A DNA stretch of 64,000 nucleotides, from assembly GCF_001921865.1 (NCBI RefSeq), contig NZ_MSCT01000008.1, positions 62,001 to 126,000 on the forward strand, in the 5' to 3' direction. The DNA is from Pseudomonas chlororaphis. GTDB taxonomy: Bacteria; Pseudomonadota; Gammaproteobacteria; Pseudomonadales; Pseudomonadaceae. Position 1 is the stretch's first letter. The number at the start of each line of letters is the position of its first letter. This document shows positions 18,614 to 27,679 of this stretch, in pieces. Made by a program: the position numbers and the translations under genes. The notes beneath the pieces are model-generated. The model was not told the origin of the DNA. It made no database searches and worked only from the letters and a program-made list of their open reading frames with translations.

Positions 18614-18632
18614 ATGGCACCAATATTGCTTT
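18614..18632 (+). promoter_or_regulatory. Sigma-54 promoter of the nucleotide-sugar operon
   Basis: ATGGCACCAATATTGCTTT matches the sigma-54 consensus TGGCAC-N5-TTGCTTT almost perfectly. GG is at 18616-18617, ten bases intervene, and GC is at 18628-18629. It lies after the terminator at 18529 and about 125 bases before the rfbF ATG. It places the glycan genes under the sigma-54 regulator of the flagellar cascade, presumably FleQ. Confidence 0.85.
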
Positions 18633-18741
18633 CCTATGCCAGCGCCCCCTGGGAAATCGCGCAGACGCCGAATTATTGGCGTCCCGGCCGACGGGGCGGC
18701 AGGCCATTGAAGACGATGCTGTTCACATTTGAGAGAAGCGC

Positions 18742-19512
18742 ATGAAGGCAGTAATTCTGGCGGGAGGATTGGGTACTCGCATCAGTGAGGAGTCACACCT
18801 CAAGCCCAAGCCGATGATCGAGATTGGCGGCAAGCCAATCATCTGGCACATCATGAAAATCTACTCTCACTACGGCATCAACGACTTTGTGGTCTGCCTT
18901 GGCTACAAGGGCTACATCATCAAGGAATACTTCGCCAACTACTTCCTGCACATGTCGGATGTGACCTTCGACATGGCGGAAAACAGCATGCACATCCACC
19001 AGCGCCACGCCGAACCCTGGCGCGTGACCCTGGTGGATACCGGGGAGTCCACGGGGACCGGCGGGCGCCTGAAGCGCGTGCGCGATTACCTGGGTGACGA
19101 AACCTTCTGCTTCACCTACGGCGACGGCGTGTCGGACGTGAACATTCCCGAACTGATCGCCTTCCACCGCGAGCACGGCAAGCTCGCTACCGTGACCACC
19201 GTACAACCGCCGGGCCGCTTCGGCGCCATGGAGCTGGAAGGCTCCAGCGTGCGTGGCTTCCAGGAAAAACCCCAGGGCGATGGCGGCTGGATCAATGGCG
19301 GCTTTTTTGTCATGGAACCGGGGGTGATCGACTACATCGACGACTACACCACCACCTGGGAATACGAACCCATGCGCAACCTGGCCCGCGATGGGCAGTT
19401 GATGAGCCATCTGCATCGCGGTTTCTGGCAGCCGATGGACACCTTGCGCGACCGGGTACTGCTCGAGGAGCGCTGGAGCAGTGGCCGCGCGGAATGGAAA
19501 CTCTGGAGTTGA
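18742..19512 (+). CDS. rfbF: Glucose-1-phosphate cytidylyltransferase
   Basis: RfbF (AscA/DdhA type) makes CDP-glucose from CTP and glucose 1-phosphate, the entry to CDP-linked 3,6-dideoxyhexoses. The 256-residue product has the expected length. It carries the nucleotidyltransferase signature A-G-G-L-G-T-R near residues 7-13, [10 protein letters not shown], and the family motif G-T-G-G-R-L-K-R. The following CDP-glucose dehydratase gene overlaps its end by 19 bases, which strengthens the CDP assignment over other nucleotides. First gene of the 12-gene operon behind the sigma-54 promoter at 18614. Confidence 0.95.
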   Translation: MKAVILAGGLGTRISEESHLKPKPMIEIGGKPIIWHIMKIYSHYGINDFVVCLGYKGYIIKEYFANYFLHMSDVTFDMAENSMHIHQRHAEPWRVTLVDTGESTGTGGRLKRVRDYLGDETFCFTYGDGVSDVNIPELIAFHREHGKLATVTTVQPPGRFGAMELEGSSVRGFQEKPQGDGGWINGGFFVMEPGVIDYIDDYTTTWEYEPMRNLARDGQLMSHLHRGFWQPMDTLRDRVLLEERWSSGRAEWKLWS

Positions 19513-20567
19513 ACGGATTCTGGTCGGGCAAGAAGGTCTTCCTTACCGGGCACACCGGCTTCAAGGGCGGCTGGCTGGCGTTGTGGCTGCGCGAACTGGG
19601 GGCCGACGTCCGTGGTTTCGCCTTGCCTGCTGCTACCCAGCCGGCGCTGTGGCAGGTGGCTGGCCTGGAGCGCCTGATCGACGGCGACCTGGCGGACATC
19701 CGCGACCTCGAGGCCCTCACCCGGTCGTTGCAGGACTTTCAGCCCGAGGTGGTTTTCCACCTTGCGGCGCAGCCCCTGGTCCGTGAGGCCTATCGCACCC
19801 CGGTGGACACCTACGCCACCAACGTCATGGGCACGGTAAACCTGCTCGAAGCGCTGCGCCGCTGCCCTGGCGTGCGTTCGGTGGTGGTGATCACCACCGA
19901 CAAGTGCTACGAGAACCGCGAGTGGGTGCTGCCTTATCGCGAGTACGACGCCCTGGGCGGCTTCGACCCCTACAGCAACAGCAAGGCCTGCGTCGAATTG
20001 CTCTGCGCGTCCTACCGCGACTCGTTCCTGCGGGCCGGCGGCACGGCCCTGGCCACCGCCCGGGCGGGCAATGTGATCGGCGGCGGTGACTGGTCCCCCG
20101 AGCGCCTGGTGCCGGACATCTTCCATGCCTGGCAGCAGGGCGAGGAAGTGGTCCTGCGCTACCCCGAGGCGACCCGTCCGTGGCAACACGCCCTGGAGCC
20201 GCTGCTGGGCTACCTGATGCTGGCCAAGGCCTTGTTCGAGAACCCCGAGCAATACGCCGGCGCCTGGAACTTCGGCCCCGACAGCGACAACGTCGCCACG
20301 GTACAGGCCATCGTCAGCCAGCTCGCCGAGCGCTGGCCCGGTCCGGCGCGCTGGTCGGTCGACCCACAGGCGCAGCCCCATGAAGCCGGCCTGCTGGCCC
20401 TGGATTCGAGCAAGGCCCGGGAGGAACTGGGCTGGACCCCGCGCTGGTCGCTGGCCACCACCCTGGAACGCACCCTGGCCTGGCACCTGGCCTGGCAGCA
20501 GGGCACCGATATGCACACCTTTACCCGCAAGCAGATCGCGGACTATCAAGGCGATACCCATGAGTGA
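19494..20567 (+). CDS. rfbG: CDP-glucose 4,6-dehydratase
   Basis: RfbG (AscB/DdhB) converts CDP-glucose to CDP-4-keto-6-deoxyglucose. The 357-residue extended SDR has the NAD-binding G-H-T-G-F-K-G motif near the N-terminus, the family [11 protein letters not shown] stretch and the active-site Y-S-N-S-K. It overlaps rfbF by 19 bases and rfbH by 8, pointing to coupled translation. Its product is the substrate of the RfbH-type 3-dehydrase encoded next. Confidence 0.95.
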   Translation: METLELNGFWSGKKVFLTGHTGFKGGWLALWLRELGADVRGFALPAATQPALWQVAGLERLIDGDLADIRDLEALTRSLQDFQPEVVFHLAAQPLVREAYRTPVDTYATNVMGTVNLLEALRRCPGVRSVVVITTDKCYENREWVLPYREYDALGGFDPYSNSKACVELLCASYRDSFLRAGGTALATARAGNVIGGGDWSPERLVPDIFHAWQQGEEVVLRYPEATRPWQHALEPLLGYLMLAKALFENPEQYAGAWNFGPDSDNVATVQAIVSQLAERWPGPARWSVDPQAQPHEAGLLALDSSKAREELGWTPRWSLATTLERTLAWHLAWQQGTDMHTFTRKQIADYQGDTHE

Positions 20568-21882
20568 AAGTACTTCGCAGCAGTTACGCCAACAAATTGT
20601 CGAATTGGTTGGGCGTTATGCGCAGTTGCAGATGGCTCCGCAAGTCTTCGTGGCCGGGCAGAGCGCCGTGCCGCCAGCGGGCAAGGTGATCGGCGCCGGC
20701 GAGCTGCAATCGATGACCGAAGCGGTGCTCGACGGCTGGTTGACCACCGGGCGTTTCAACGACGCCTTTGAAAAACGCCTGGCCAAATACCTCGGGCGGC
20801 GTTGCGTGCTGACCACCAACTCGGGTTCGTCGGCCAACCTGCTGGCGTTTTCCGCCCTGACGTCGCCACGCCTGGGGGATCGGGCGATCAAGCCCGGCGA
20901 CGAAGTGATCGGCGTCGCGGCTGGCTTCCCGACCACGGTCAACCCGATCGTGCAATTCGGTGCGGTGCCGGTGTTCGTCGATGTCGAACTGCCGACCTAC
21001 AACATCGACCCGAGCAAGATCGAAGCCGCCATCGGGCCCAAGACCAAGGCCATCATGCTTGCCCATACCCTGGGCAACCCCTACGACCTGAGTGTGGTCC
21101 GGGCCCTGTGCGACAAGTACAAACTGTGGCTGATCGAGGATTGCTGCGATGCCCTGGGTTCGACCTACAAGGGCCAGTTAGTGGGGACCTTCGGCGATAT
21201 CGGCACCCTGAGCTTCTACCCGGCGCACCACATCACCATGGGCGAGGGCGGGGCGGTGTTCACCAACAATCCGTTGCTCAAGCGGATCATGGAATCCTTC
21301 CGCGACTGGGGTCGCGACTGCTATTGCGCCCCCGGCCAGGACAACACCTGCAAGCAGCGTTTCTGCAAGCAGATGGGCGAGCTGCCCGAAGGCTACGACC
21401 ACAAGTACACCTATTCGCACCTGGGTTATAACCTCAAGATCACTGACATGCAGGCGGCCTGCGCCCTGGCGCAGATGGACCGGCTGGAAGACTTCACCGC
21501 GGCGCGCAAGCGCAACTTCCAGTGGCTCAGCGAGCGCCTGGCCGGTTGCGCGGACTTCCTCATCCTGCCCGAGGCCACCGCCGACAGCGATCCGTCCTGG
21601 TTCGGCTTCCCGGTGACCCTGCGCGACGGCTGCGGGATCAAGCGGGTCGAGCTGCTGCAATACCTGGACAGCCAGAACGTCGGCACGCGGTTGCTGTTCG
21701 CCGGCAACCTGGTGCGCCAGCCCTACATGCTCGGGCGCAATTACCGGATCAGCGGCGAGCTGACGGTCACCGACAAGATCATGAACGACACCTTCTGGAT
21801 CGGCGTCTGGCCGGGCCTCGGCGAAGAGCACCTGGCTCACGCGGCGCGTTGTCTCGAGCAGTTCTTCGGGGTGGCCGGCTGA
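20560..21882 (+). CDS. rfbH: CDP-4-keto-6-deoxyglucose 3-dehydrase (E1), RfbH
   Basis: RfbH/E1 is a PMP- and [2Fe-2S]-dependent enzyme that removes the C-3 hydroxyl of CDP-4-keto-6-deoxyglucose with help from a separate reductase, E3. The 440-residue protein has the aminotransferase fold, but the PLP lysine is replaced by histidine (S-F-Y-P-A-H-H, H223/H224), the hallmark of E1. The cluster signature C-X57-C-X-C-X7-C is exact: C196, C254, C256, C264. I start at the ATG at 20560, inside the end of rfbG; an open frame extends further upstream. No E3 gene is visible in the window. Confidence 0.96.
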   Translation: MSESTSQQLRQQIVELVGRYAQLQMAPQVFVAGQSAVPPAGKVIGAGELQSMTEAVLDGWLTTGRFNDAFEKRLAKYLGRRCVLTTNSGSSANLLAFSALTSPRLGDRAIKPGDEVIGVAAGFPTTVNPIVQFGAVPVFVDVELPTYNIDPSKIEAAIGPKTKAIMLAHTLGNPYDLSVVRALCDKYKLWLIEDCCDALGSTYKGQLVGTFGDIGTLSFYPAHHITMGEGGAVFTNNPLLKRIMESFRDWGRDCYCAPGQDNTCKQRFCKQMGELPEGYDHKYTYSHLGYNLKITDMQAACALAQMDRLEDFTAARKRNFQWLSERLAGCADFLILPEATADSDPSWFGFPVTLRDGCGIKRVELLQYLDSQNVGTRLLFAGNLVRQPYMLGRNYRISGELTVTDKIMNDTFWIGVWPGLGEEHLAHAARCLEQFFGVAG

Positions 21883-22577
21883 TGCGTGCCTACATCCTCT
21901 GCGGTGGTTTTGGAACGCGCTTGAGCAGCGTGTTGCAAGGCTCGCAAAAGGCCGTGGTCGATGTGCACGGCCGCCCGTTCCTGGGGCTGGTGCTGGAGCA
22001 ACTCAAGCAGGCCGGGCTCGACGAAGCAGTGCTGTGCGCCCATTACCGCGCCGACCAACTGGCCGAACTGCTGCCGGCGCTGGCCGCGCAGAGCGGCCTG
22101 AAGCTGCGCCTGGTAGTGGAGGAACAACCCATGGGCACCGGCGGCGCGGTATTGCAGGCGCTGCGCGAGGTGCCGGCCGAGGGGCGTTACCTGGTGCTCA
22201 ACGCCGATACCTACCTGGACCAGCAGGCCTATCGCCTGGCCCTGGGCGCCGCAGCGGACTGCGTGCTCGGGGCGATGGTCGAGGACCGCTCGCGCTACGG
22301 CAGCCTCGCTTGTGCGCCGGACCAGCGCCTGCTGGCCCTGAACGAGAAGGGCGCCGGCGGGCCGGGGCTGGTGAATGCCGGCGTCTATGGCTTTGCCGCC
22401 CAGGCGCTGGACCAGTTCGAGTTGCAGGCCTGTTCCATGGAACAACTGATCCTGCCGCGCCTGATCGATCGGCAGCGGTTACACGTGGTCCAGTACAGCG
22501 GGCCGTTCATCGATATTGGCACGCCCGACTCGTTGAGTGCTTTCAAGTCCAGCGTGCAAGAGGTCGGGAAGCCATGA
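21882..22577 (+). CDS. Sugar-1-phosphate nucleotidyltransferase (HddC-like)
   Basis: A 231-residue nucleotidyltransferase with C-G-G-F-G-T-R-L near the N-terminus, M-G-T-G-G-A around residue 85, and the metal-binding L-N-A-D-T. It resembles the family of D-glycero-D-manno-heptose-1-phosphate guanylyltransferase (HddC/GmhD), and the neighbouring GHMP kinase resembles HddA. The pair would phosphorylate and activate one sugar. The exact sugar and nucleotide cannot be read. It shares one base with the rfbH stop (TGATG) and overlaps the kinase gene by four bases. Confidence 0.8.
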   Translation: MRAYILCGGFGTRLSSVLQGSQKAVVDVHGRPFLGLVLEQLKQAGLDEAVLCAHYRADQLAELLPALAAQSGLKLRLVVEEQPMGTGGAVLQALREVPAEGRYLVLNADTYLDQQAYRLALGAAADCVLGAMVEDRSRYGSLACAPDQRLLALNEKGAGGPGLVNAGVYGFAAQALDQFELQACSMEQLILPRLIDRQRLHVVQYSGPFIDIGTPDSLSAFKSSVQEVGKP

Positions 22578-23941
22578 ATCCATTGGTGCAAACCCAGACG
22601 ATTTATACCCACCAGACCATCCTCGAGGCGGTCGAGTGCATCGAATCGGGAGACTTGCAGATCGTCTTCGTGGTCGACGACGGCAAGCGCCTGGTGGGGG
22701 TACTGACCAACGGCGACCTGCGTCGCTACCTGCTGCAAGGCGGGGCCACCACCGTGCCGGTCACCGCGTGCATGAACACCCAGTACCGCTCGGTGAAAGT
22801 CGGTGCCGCGCGCGAGGAAATGCTCAAGATCTTCGACCTCAGCTACAACGCGATCCCGGTGGTGGACAGCCAGGGTTTGCTGGTGGATGTGGTCACCCCG
22901 GCGTTGCTGGCGGCCAACCAGGAAGTACCGGTGCTGGCCCGGGCCCGGGCGCCGGTACGCATGAGTTTCAGCGGCGGCGGTTCGGACCTGACCTATTACT
23001 TTGTCGAGAACCCGGCGGCGGTGCTCAGTTGCACCGTGGGCCTGTATTCCCATGCCACGCTGATTCCGCGCACCGACGAGGTGATCCGCATTTTCTCCGA
23101 AGACCTGGGCACCGAAGAACAGTACGAGTCGGTGGACGCCCTGCTGGCCCACGCCGGCAAGGGCCTGCTGGCCACCATCGTGTCGGTGATCAAGCCCAAC
23201 TATGGCCTGGACCTGTATGTGCGTTCCGACTTCCCGGTGGGCTCCGGCCTGGGCGGCTCCTCGGCGGTGGCCACGGCCGTGATTGCGGCCTTCAACGAGC
23301 TGCGCCGCGACCGCTGGAGCACCTATGAAGTCGCCGAACTGGCCTTCCAGTCCGAGCGCCTGTGCTTCGGTATCGCCGGCGGCTGGCAGGACCAGTACGC
23401 CTCGGCGTTCGGCGGTTTCAACCTGATCGAGTTCAAGGAAGGGCGCAACCTGGTGCACCCGATCCGCCTGGAAGACGCGATCTGCAACGAGCTCGAAGAG
23501 TGCCTGGTGCTGTGCGACACGCGGATCTCCCATGACTCCGGCAAGCTGCATGATCAGCAGCGGGTGGAAATGCAAAGCAAGCAGGAGCAAGGGTTGCTGC
23601 TGACCGAGAGCGTGTCCCTGTGCCGGCAGATGCACCACCACCTGATCCGTGGGGAGCTGCACGATTTCGGCCGCTGCCTGCATCAGGGCTGGATGCTCAA
23701 ACGACAATTTTCCCGGGCCGTCAGCGATGGCGTGCTCGACCAGATCTATGAGTGCGCGCTGAGCGCCGGAGCCCTGGGTGGCAAGCTGCTGGGCGCGGGG
23801 GGCGGCGGTTTCTTCCTGTTCTTCGTGCAACCCCAGCACCGCCACGCGGTGACCGAAAAGGTCCGCGAGCTTGGCTGCCGCACCACCGATTTCCGATTCG
23901 AATCCAACGGCGTCACTTCCTGGCGGACCAAAATTCAATGA
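22574..23941 (+). CDS. Sugar kinase with N-terminal CBS pair and GHMP kinase domain (HddA-like)
   Basis: The 455-residue protein has two CBS motifs in about the first 115 residues (V-V-D-D-G-K-R-L-V-G-V-L-T-N-G-D-L-R; later I-P-V-V-D-S-Q-G-L-L). A GHMP kinase domain follows, with the ATP-binding P-V-G-S-G-L-G-G-S-S-A loop and the C-terminal G-A-G-G-G-G-F motif. The kinase part resembles D-glycero-D-manno-heptose 7-phosphate kinase (HddA). CBS pairs usually bind adenosyl ligands, so allosteric control by nucleotide is a reasonable inference. ATGA overlaps join it to both neighbours. Confidence 0.82.
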   Translation: MNPLVQTQTIYTHQTILEAVECIESGDLQIVFVVDDGKRLVGVLTNGDLRRYLLQGGATTVPVTACMNTQYRSVKVGAAREEMLKIFDLSYNAIPVVDSQGLLVDVVTPALLAANQEVPVLARARAPVRMSFSGGGSDLTYYFVENPAAVLSCTVGLYSHATLIPRTDEVIRIFSEDLGTEEQYESVDALLAHAGKGLLATIVSVIKPNYGLDLYVRSDFPVGSGLGGSSAVATAVIAAFNELRRDRWSTYEVAELAFQSERLCFGIAGGWQDQYASAFGGFNLIEFKEGRNLVHPIRLEDAICNELEECLVLCDTRISHDSGKLHDQQRVEMQSKQEQGLLLTESVSLCRQMHHHLIRGELHDFGRCLHQGWMLKRQFSRAVSDGVLDQIYECALSAGALGGKLLGAGGGGFFLFFVQPQHRHAVTEKVRELGCRTTDFRFESNGVTSWRTKIQ

Positions 23942-25839
23942 ATGAGCACGTTTTCAGCATCGACGGCACGACCGTCGGTGGCGACCATACCTTCGTCATT
24001 GCCGAGGTGGGCAACAATCACAACGGCTCCCTGGAGCTGGCCAGGCAACTGGTGGACGCCTCGATCGAGGCGGGTGCCGACTGCGTCAAGTTCCAGCTGC
24101 GCAACCGCGATGCACTGTACCGCCGCAAGGCCGATGGATCGCGCGCCGAGGACCTGGGGGTGGAGTACATCCAGGACCTGCTGGACAAGGTCGAACTGAG
24201 CGTCGACGAGCATCGGCAGATTCGCGGCTACTGCGCAGAAAAAGGCATCAGCTACATGTGCACGCCCTGGGACGAACCAAGCGTCGACGTGCTCGCGGGC
24301 TTTGACGTCCCGGCGTTGAAAATCGCCTCGGCGGACCTGTGCAACCCTTATCTGATCGCCAAGGCGGCCTCCCTGGGCAAGCCGCTGATCCTCTCCACCG
24401 GCATGTCCCTGGAGCATGAGATCGAGCGCGCCATCGAGCAATTGCGCGGCCTCGGCGTGCCTTTCGCCCTGCTGCACTGCAACAGCACGTACCCGGCGCC
24501 CGAGAGCGATATCCAGCTCGGCTACCTGGCGCGCCTGCGCGAACTGCATGGCCTGATCGGCTATTCGGGCCATGAGCGCGGCACCGCCATCAGCATCGCC
24601 GCGGTCGCCCTGGGCGCCAAACTGATCGAGCGCCACATCACCCTCGATCGCGGCATGGAAGGCCCCGACCACCTGGCCAGCCTCGAACCCCAGGAGTTCC
24701 GCCAGCTGGTGGACGGGATTCGCCAGGTCGAGAGGGCGCTGCCCTGGACCGGTCCCGGGCGGCATGCCAGCCAGGGCGAGCTGCTTAACCGGGAAAACCT
24801 CGGCAAGAGCGTGATCGCCGCCCGGGCCATCGCTGCCGGTGAAACCTTCACCCAGGACATGCTGCGGGTGGCCAGCCCCGGCCAGGGCCTGGCGCCGTAC
24901 CGGCTCAACGACCTGCTGGGCAAGCAGGCCGGGCGGGGCATCGCCCAGGGCGACTTCCTGTTCGACAGCGACCTCACCGAGCAGGCCGAAGTGCGTCGCG
25001 AGTTCGCCATGCCGATCCTCTGGGGCGTACCGGTGCGCTACCACGACTTCCTGCAATACCAGCAGTGGATCAAGCCCGACCTGTTCGAGTTCCACTTGTC
25101 CTACCGCGATCTGAGCGTGGCGCCGCAGCCGTACCTGCGCCAGGTCGAATGCTCGCGCCTGGTGGTGCATGCCCCGGAGCTGTTCGAGAACAGCGAGCTG
25201 CTGGACCTGGTGGCCGATGACCTGGAGTACCGCCAGCGCTCGATCGTCAACCTGCAACGGGTGGTCGACGCTACTTTGCAGATCGCCGAGTTCTTCCCCA
25301 ACGCCGACTCGTTGCTGATCGTCGCCAACATTGGCGGTTTCTCCGCCGACGCGCCGTTCCCCATCGCTCATCGGGCCGAGCTGTACCGGCGTTTCCAGGA
25401 GTCCTGCGCGCAGGTCGACTTCGGCCGCACCGAGCTGATTCCGCAAAACATGGCGCCGTTCCCCTGGCACTTCGGCGGGCAGCGCCACCAGAACATTTTC
25501 ATGATGCCGGACGAGCTGGCCGAGCAGGCCAAGGCCCTCGGCCTGCGCCTGTGCCTGGATCTCTCGCACCTGCAGATGGCCTGCTTCCACTTCGGCCTGG
25601 ACTTCCAGGCGGCCCTGGCGCTGCTGCTGCCGCATTCGGCGCACCTGCACGTGGCCGATGCCAAAGGGGCCAATGGCGAGGGCGTGATCATGGGCACCGG
25701 CGATGTCGACTGGCCGGCGACCTGGGCCCAGCTCAAGGGGTATCCAACCGTGAGTTTCATCCCTGAGGTCTGGCAGGGGCATAAGGATCACGGCGCCGGT
25801 TTCTGGTCGGCGCTGGAGTTTCTCAACACATTGAATTGA
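23938..25839 (+). CDS. NeuB-like nonulosonate synthase fused to a TIM-barrel isomerase-like domain
   Basis: The 633-residue protein begins with a NeuB/SpsE domain: I-A-E-V-G-N-N-H-N-G near residue 22, V-K-F-Q, S-T-G-M, G-Y-S-G-H-E, and G-P-D-H. Members condense phosphoenolpyruvate with a hexosamine-type aldose. A SAF (antifreeze-like) domain follows at about residues 285-345 (V-I-A-A-R-A-I-A-A-G). From about 365 onward lies an extra domain resembling AP-endonuclease-2/xylose-isomerase barrels (H-L-H-V-A-D-A-K-G-A-N-G-E-G). Standard NeuB proteins are about 340-350 residues, so this is a long fusion. No CMP-nonulosonate synthetase is nearby. It overlaps the kinase gene by four bases. Confidence 0.85.
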   Translation: MNEHVFSIDGTTVGGDHTFVIAEVGNNHNGSLELARQLVDASIEAGADCVKFQLRNRDALYRRKADGSRAEDLGVEYIQDLLDKVELSVDEHRQIRGYCAEKGISYMCTPWDEPSVDVLAGFDVPALKIASADLCNPYLIAKAASLGKPLILSTGMSLEHEIERAIEQLRGLGVPFALLHCNSTYPAPESDIQLGYLARLRELHGLIGYSGHERGTAISIAAVALGAKLIERHITLDRGMEGPDHLASLEPQEFRQLVDGIRQVERALPWTGPGRHASQGELLNRENLGKSVIAARAIAAGETFTQDMLRVASPGQGLAPYRLNDLLGKQAGRGIAQGDFLFDSDLTEQAEVRREFAMPILWGVPVRYHDFLQYQQWIKPDLFEFHLSYRDLSVAPQPYLRQVECSRLVVHAPELFENSELLDLVADDLEYRQRSIVNLQRVVDATLQIAEFFPNADSLLIVANIGGFSADAPFPIAHRAELYRRFQESCAQVDFGRTELIPQNMAPFPWHFGGQRHQNIFMMPDELAEQAKALGLRLCLDLSHLQMACFHFGLDFQAALALLLPHSAHLHVADAKGANGEGVIMGTGDVDWPATWAQLKGYPTVSFIPEVWQGHKDHGAGFWSALEFLNTLN

Positions 25840-25874
25840 GCCGAGTGCTCCGCGAACGGGATGGAGTTTCAACG

Positions 25875-27677
25875 ATGAGTAACACAATGCGCGTAGCTGA
25901 CTACATCATGAATCGGCTGGCGGAGTTGGGCATCAAGCAGGTGTTCTTCCTGCCGGGCGGTGGCGCCATGCATTTGAATGACGCGCTGGGGCGCCACCCC
26001 GACCTGGAGCCGATCCTTTGCCTTCAGGAGCAGGCGTGCGGAATCGCCGCCGAGGCCGCTGGCAAATTGACCGGTGGCGCGAGTGCCTGCATGACGACCT
26101 GCGGCCCGGGCGCGACCAACGCCGTCACGGCGACCCTCGGCGCGTGGCTGGACTCCACCCCGGTATTCTTCATTTCCGGGCAAGTCAAAACCGCCGACCT
26201 GAAGGCCGGCACCGGCTTGCGCATGCTGGGCGTGCAAGAGGCCGATATTGTGTCCATGGTCTCCTCGATCACCAAGCGGGCGGTGACGCTCACCGACCCC
26301 GAAGCGGTCGCCGAGGTGTTCGACGAACTGGAATACGCCGCATTCAACGGTCGTCGCGGGCCGGTCTGGCTGGATGTGCCCCTTGACGTACAAGCCGCGC
26401 AAATCGATCCCCAGGCGTTGCGTCGGGCAACATTGCCCGCGCCCGTCGCCGCGCCTGACATCAGCGCGGCGGTCGCCCGTACCCTGGAACTGCTCAAGAG
26501 CGCCAAGCGTCCAGGCATCATCGCCGGTAGCGGCATTCGCATGGCCGGGGCCATCGATGCCTTCAATGCGTTGGTCGAAGGCGCAGGCGTGCCGATCATG
26601 CCGACGTGGCTGGCCATGGATGTGATCGAGGACGAGCACCCGCTTTACGGCGGACGCCCGGGTTCGATCGCGCCGCGCTGGGCCAACTTCACCCTGCAGA
26701 ATTGCGACCTGCTGATCGTGCTGGGCTCGCGCCTGGACATGGCGCTGACCGCCTACAACCATGCGCATTTCGCCCCCTTCGCCAAGAAAGTGGTGGTCGA
26801 CATCGACGCGGCGGAAATTGCCAAGCTGCAAATGCCAATCGAGGTGCCGGTGGTGGCGGACGTCAAGCCGTTCATCGAGGCGCTGGTCGCCGGCGTCGCC
26901 GCCGAGCCTCTCCCGGACTATTCGGCGTGGCTCGCGCAGATCGCCGACTGGCGCCAGCGTTATCCGCTGCTGCAGCCCGAGCACGCCGACGACAGCCAGG
27001 GTGTGAGCATGTACCACTTCACCGATCGGCTGTCCGAGCTGCTTGGCGAGGGCGATGTGATCGCGCCTTGCAGTTCGGGGTTCGCCGCCGAGCTGTTCCT
27101 GTTGAGCCTGCGGATGAAGAAACACCAGCGCTGCTTCCATAACCGCGGGACCGGCTCCATGGGCTTCGGTGTGCCATCGGCCATCGGCGCCTGCCTGGCC
27201 TCGGGCCGTCGGCAGACGATCTGCGTGGAAGGCGACGGCGGCCTGCAGATGAACGTGCAGGAGCTGGCGACCCTGGCCGCGCAGCGCCTGCCGGTCAAAT
27301 GCTTTGTGGTCAACAACCAGGGCTACGCGTCCATCCGCACCTCGCAGAGCGCGCACTTCAAGCTGCTGGTGGGGGCCGACGCCGAGAGCGGCCTGCAGCT
27401 GCCGAACTTGCGTCAGCTGGCCGAGGCCTATGGCGTGGGTTATGCCTTGATCGAGGGGCACGCCAACCTCGACGCCCGCCTGCGCGAAGTGCTCGACCGC
27501 GAAGGCCCGGTGGTCTGTGAGGTGATGGTCCAGGTTGAAGAACCGCGCATTCCGCGGGTGATGACCCGTATCAACGCCCAGGGCAAGCCCGAATCGGGTG
27601 CCCTGGAGGATCTGTATCCCTTCCTTTCGCGTGAAGAGTTCGCCCAGAACTGGCCCCTGGACGCGCAAGGAGCATGA
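25875..27677 (+). CDS. Thiamine diphosphate-dependent enzyme, acetolactate-synthase family, YerE-like
   Basis: A 600-residue ThDP enzyme with the usual three domains. The catalytic glutamate is E52 in L-Q-E-Q-A-C-G. The cofactor motif is G-D-G-G followed about 25 residues later by N-N-Q-G-Y. In a sugar operon with rfbFGH the best match is YerE, which adds a two-carbon unit from pyruvate to the C-4 ketone of CDP-3,6-dideoxy-hexulose in yersiniose synthesis. I recall that a YerE from P. protegens has been characterised as a ketone-accepting ligase. A true acetolactate synthase is less likely because no small subunit or ilv neighbour is present. Start: ATG at 25875 with GGAG eight bases upstream. 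Confidence 0.8.
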   Translation: MSNTMRVADYIMNRLAELGIKQVFFLPGGGAMHLNDALGRHPDLEPILCLQEQACGIAAEAAGKLTGGASACMTTCGPGATNAVTATLGAWLDSTPVFFISGQVKTADLKAGTGLRMLGVQEADIVSMVSSITKRAVTLTDPEAVAEVFDELEYAAFNGRRGPVWLDVPLDVQAAQIDPQALRRATLPAPVAAPDISAAVARTLELLKSAKRPGIIAGSGIRMAGAIDAFNALVEGAGVPIMPTWLAMDVIEDEHPLYGGRPGSIAPRWANFTLQNCDLLIVLGSRLDMALTAYNHAHFAPFAKKVVVDIDAAEIAKLQMPIEVPVVADVKPFIEALVAGVAAEPLPDYSAWLAQIADWRQRYPLLQPEHADDSQGVSMYHFTDRLSELLGEGDVIAPCSSGFAAELFLLSLRMKKHQRCFHNRGTGSMGFGVPSAIGACLASGRRQTICVEGDGGLQMNVQELATLAAQRLPVKCFVVNNQGYASIRTSQSAHFKLLVGADAESGLQLPNLRQLAEAYGVGYALIEGHANLDARLREVLDREGPVVCEVMVQVEEPRIPRVMTRINAQGKPESGALEDLYPFLSREEFAQNWPLDAQGA

Positions 27678-27679
27678 GC

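Noticed and set aside
20560..21882. RfbH read as a PLP-dependent sugar aminotransferase (DegT/VioA type)
   Set aside because: The PLP lysine is replaced by histidine and the four-cysteine iron-sulfur signature is exact, which fits E1 dehydrase and not an aminotransferase. The island therefore lacks an amino-sugar transaminase.
25875..27677. Housekeeping acetolactate synthase large subunit (ilvB/ilvI)
   Set aside because: There is no small regulatory subunit or ilvC nearby, and the gene is locked by context into a sugar operon with rfbFGH. YerE-like function fits better, though the family is shared.
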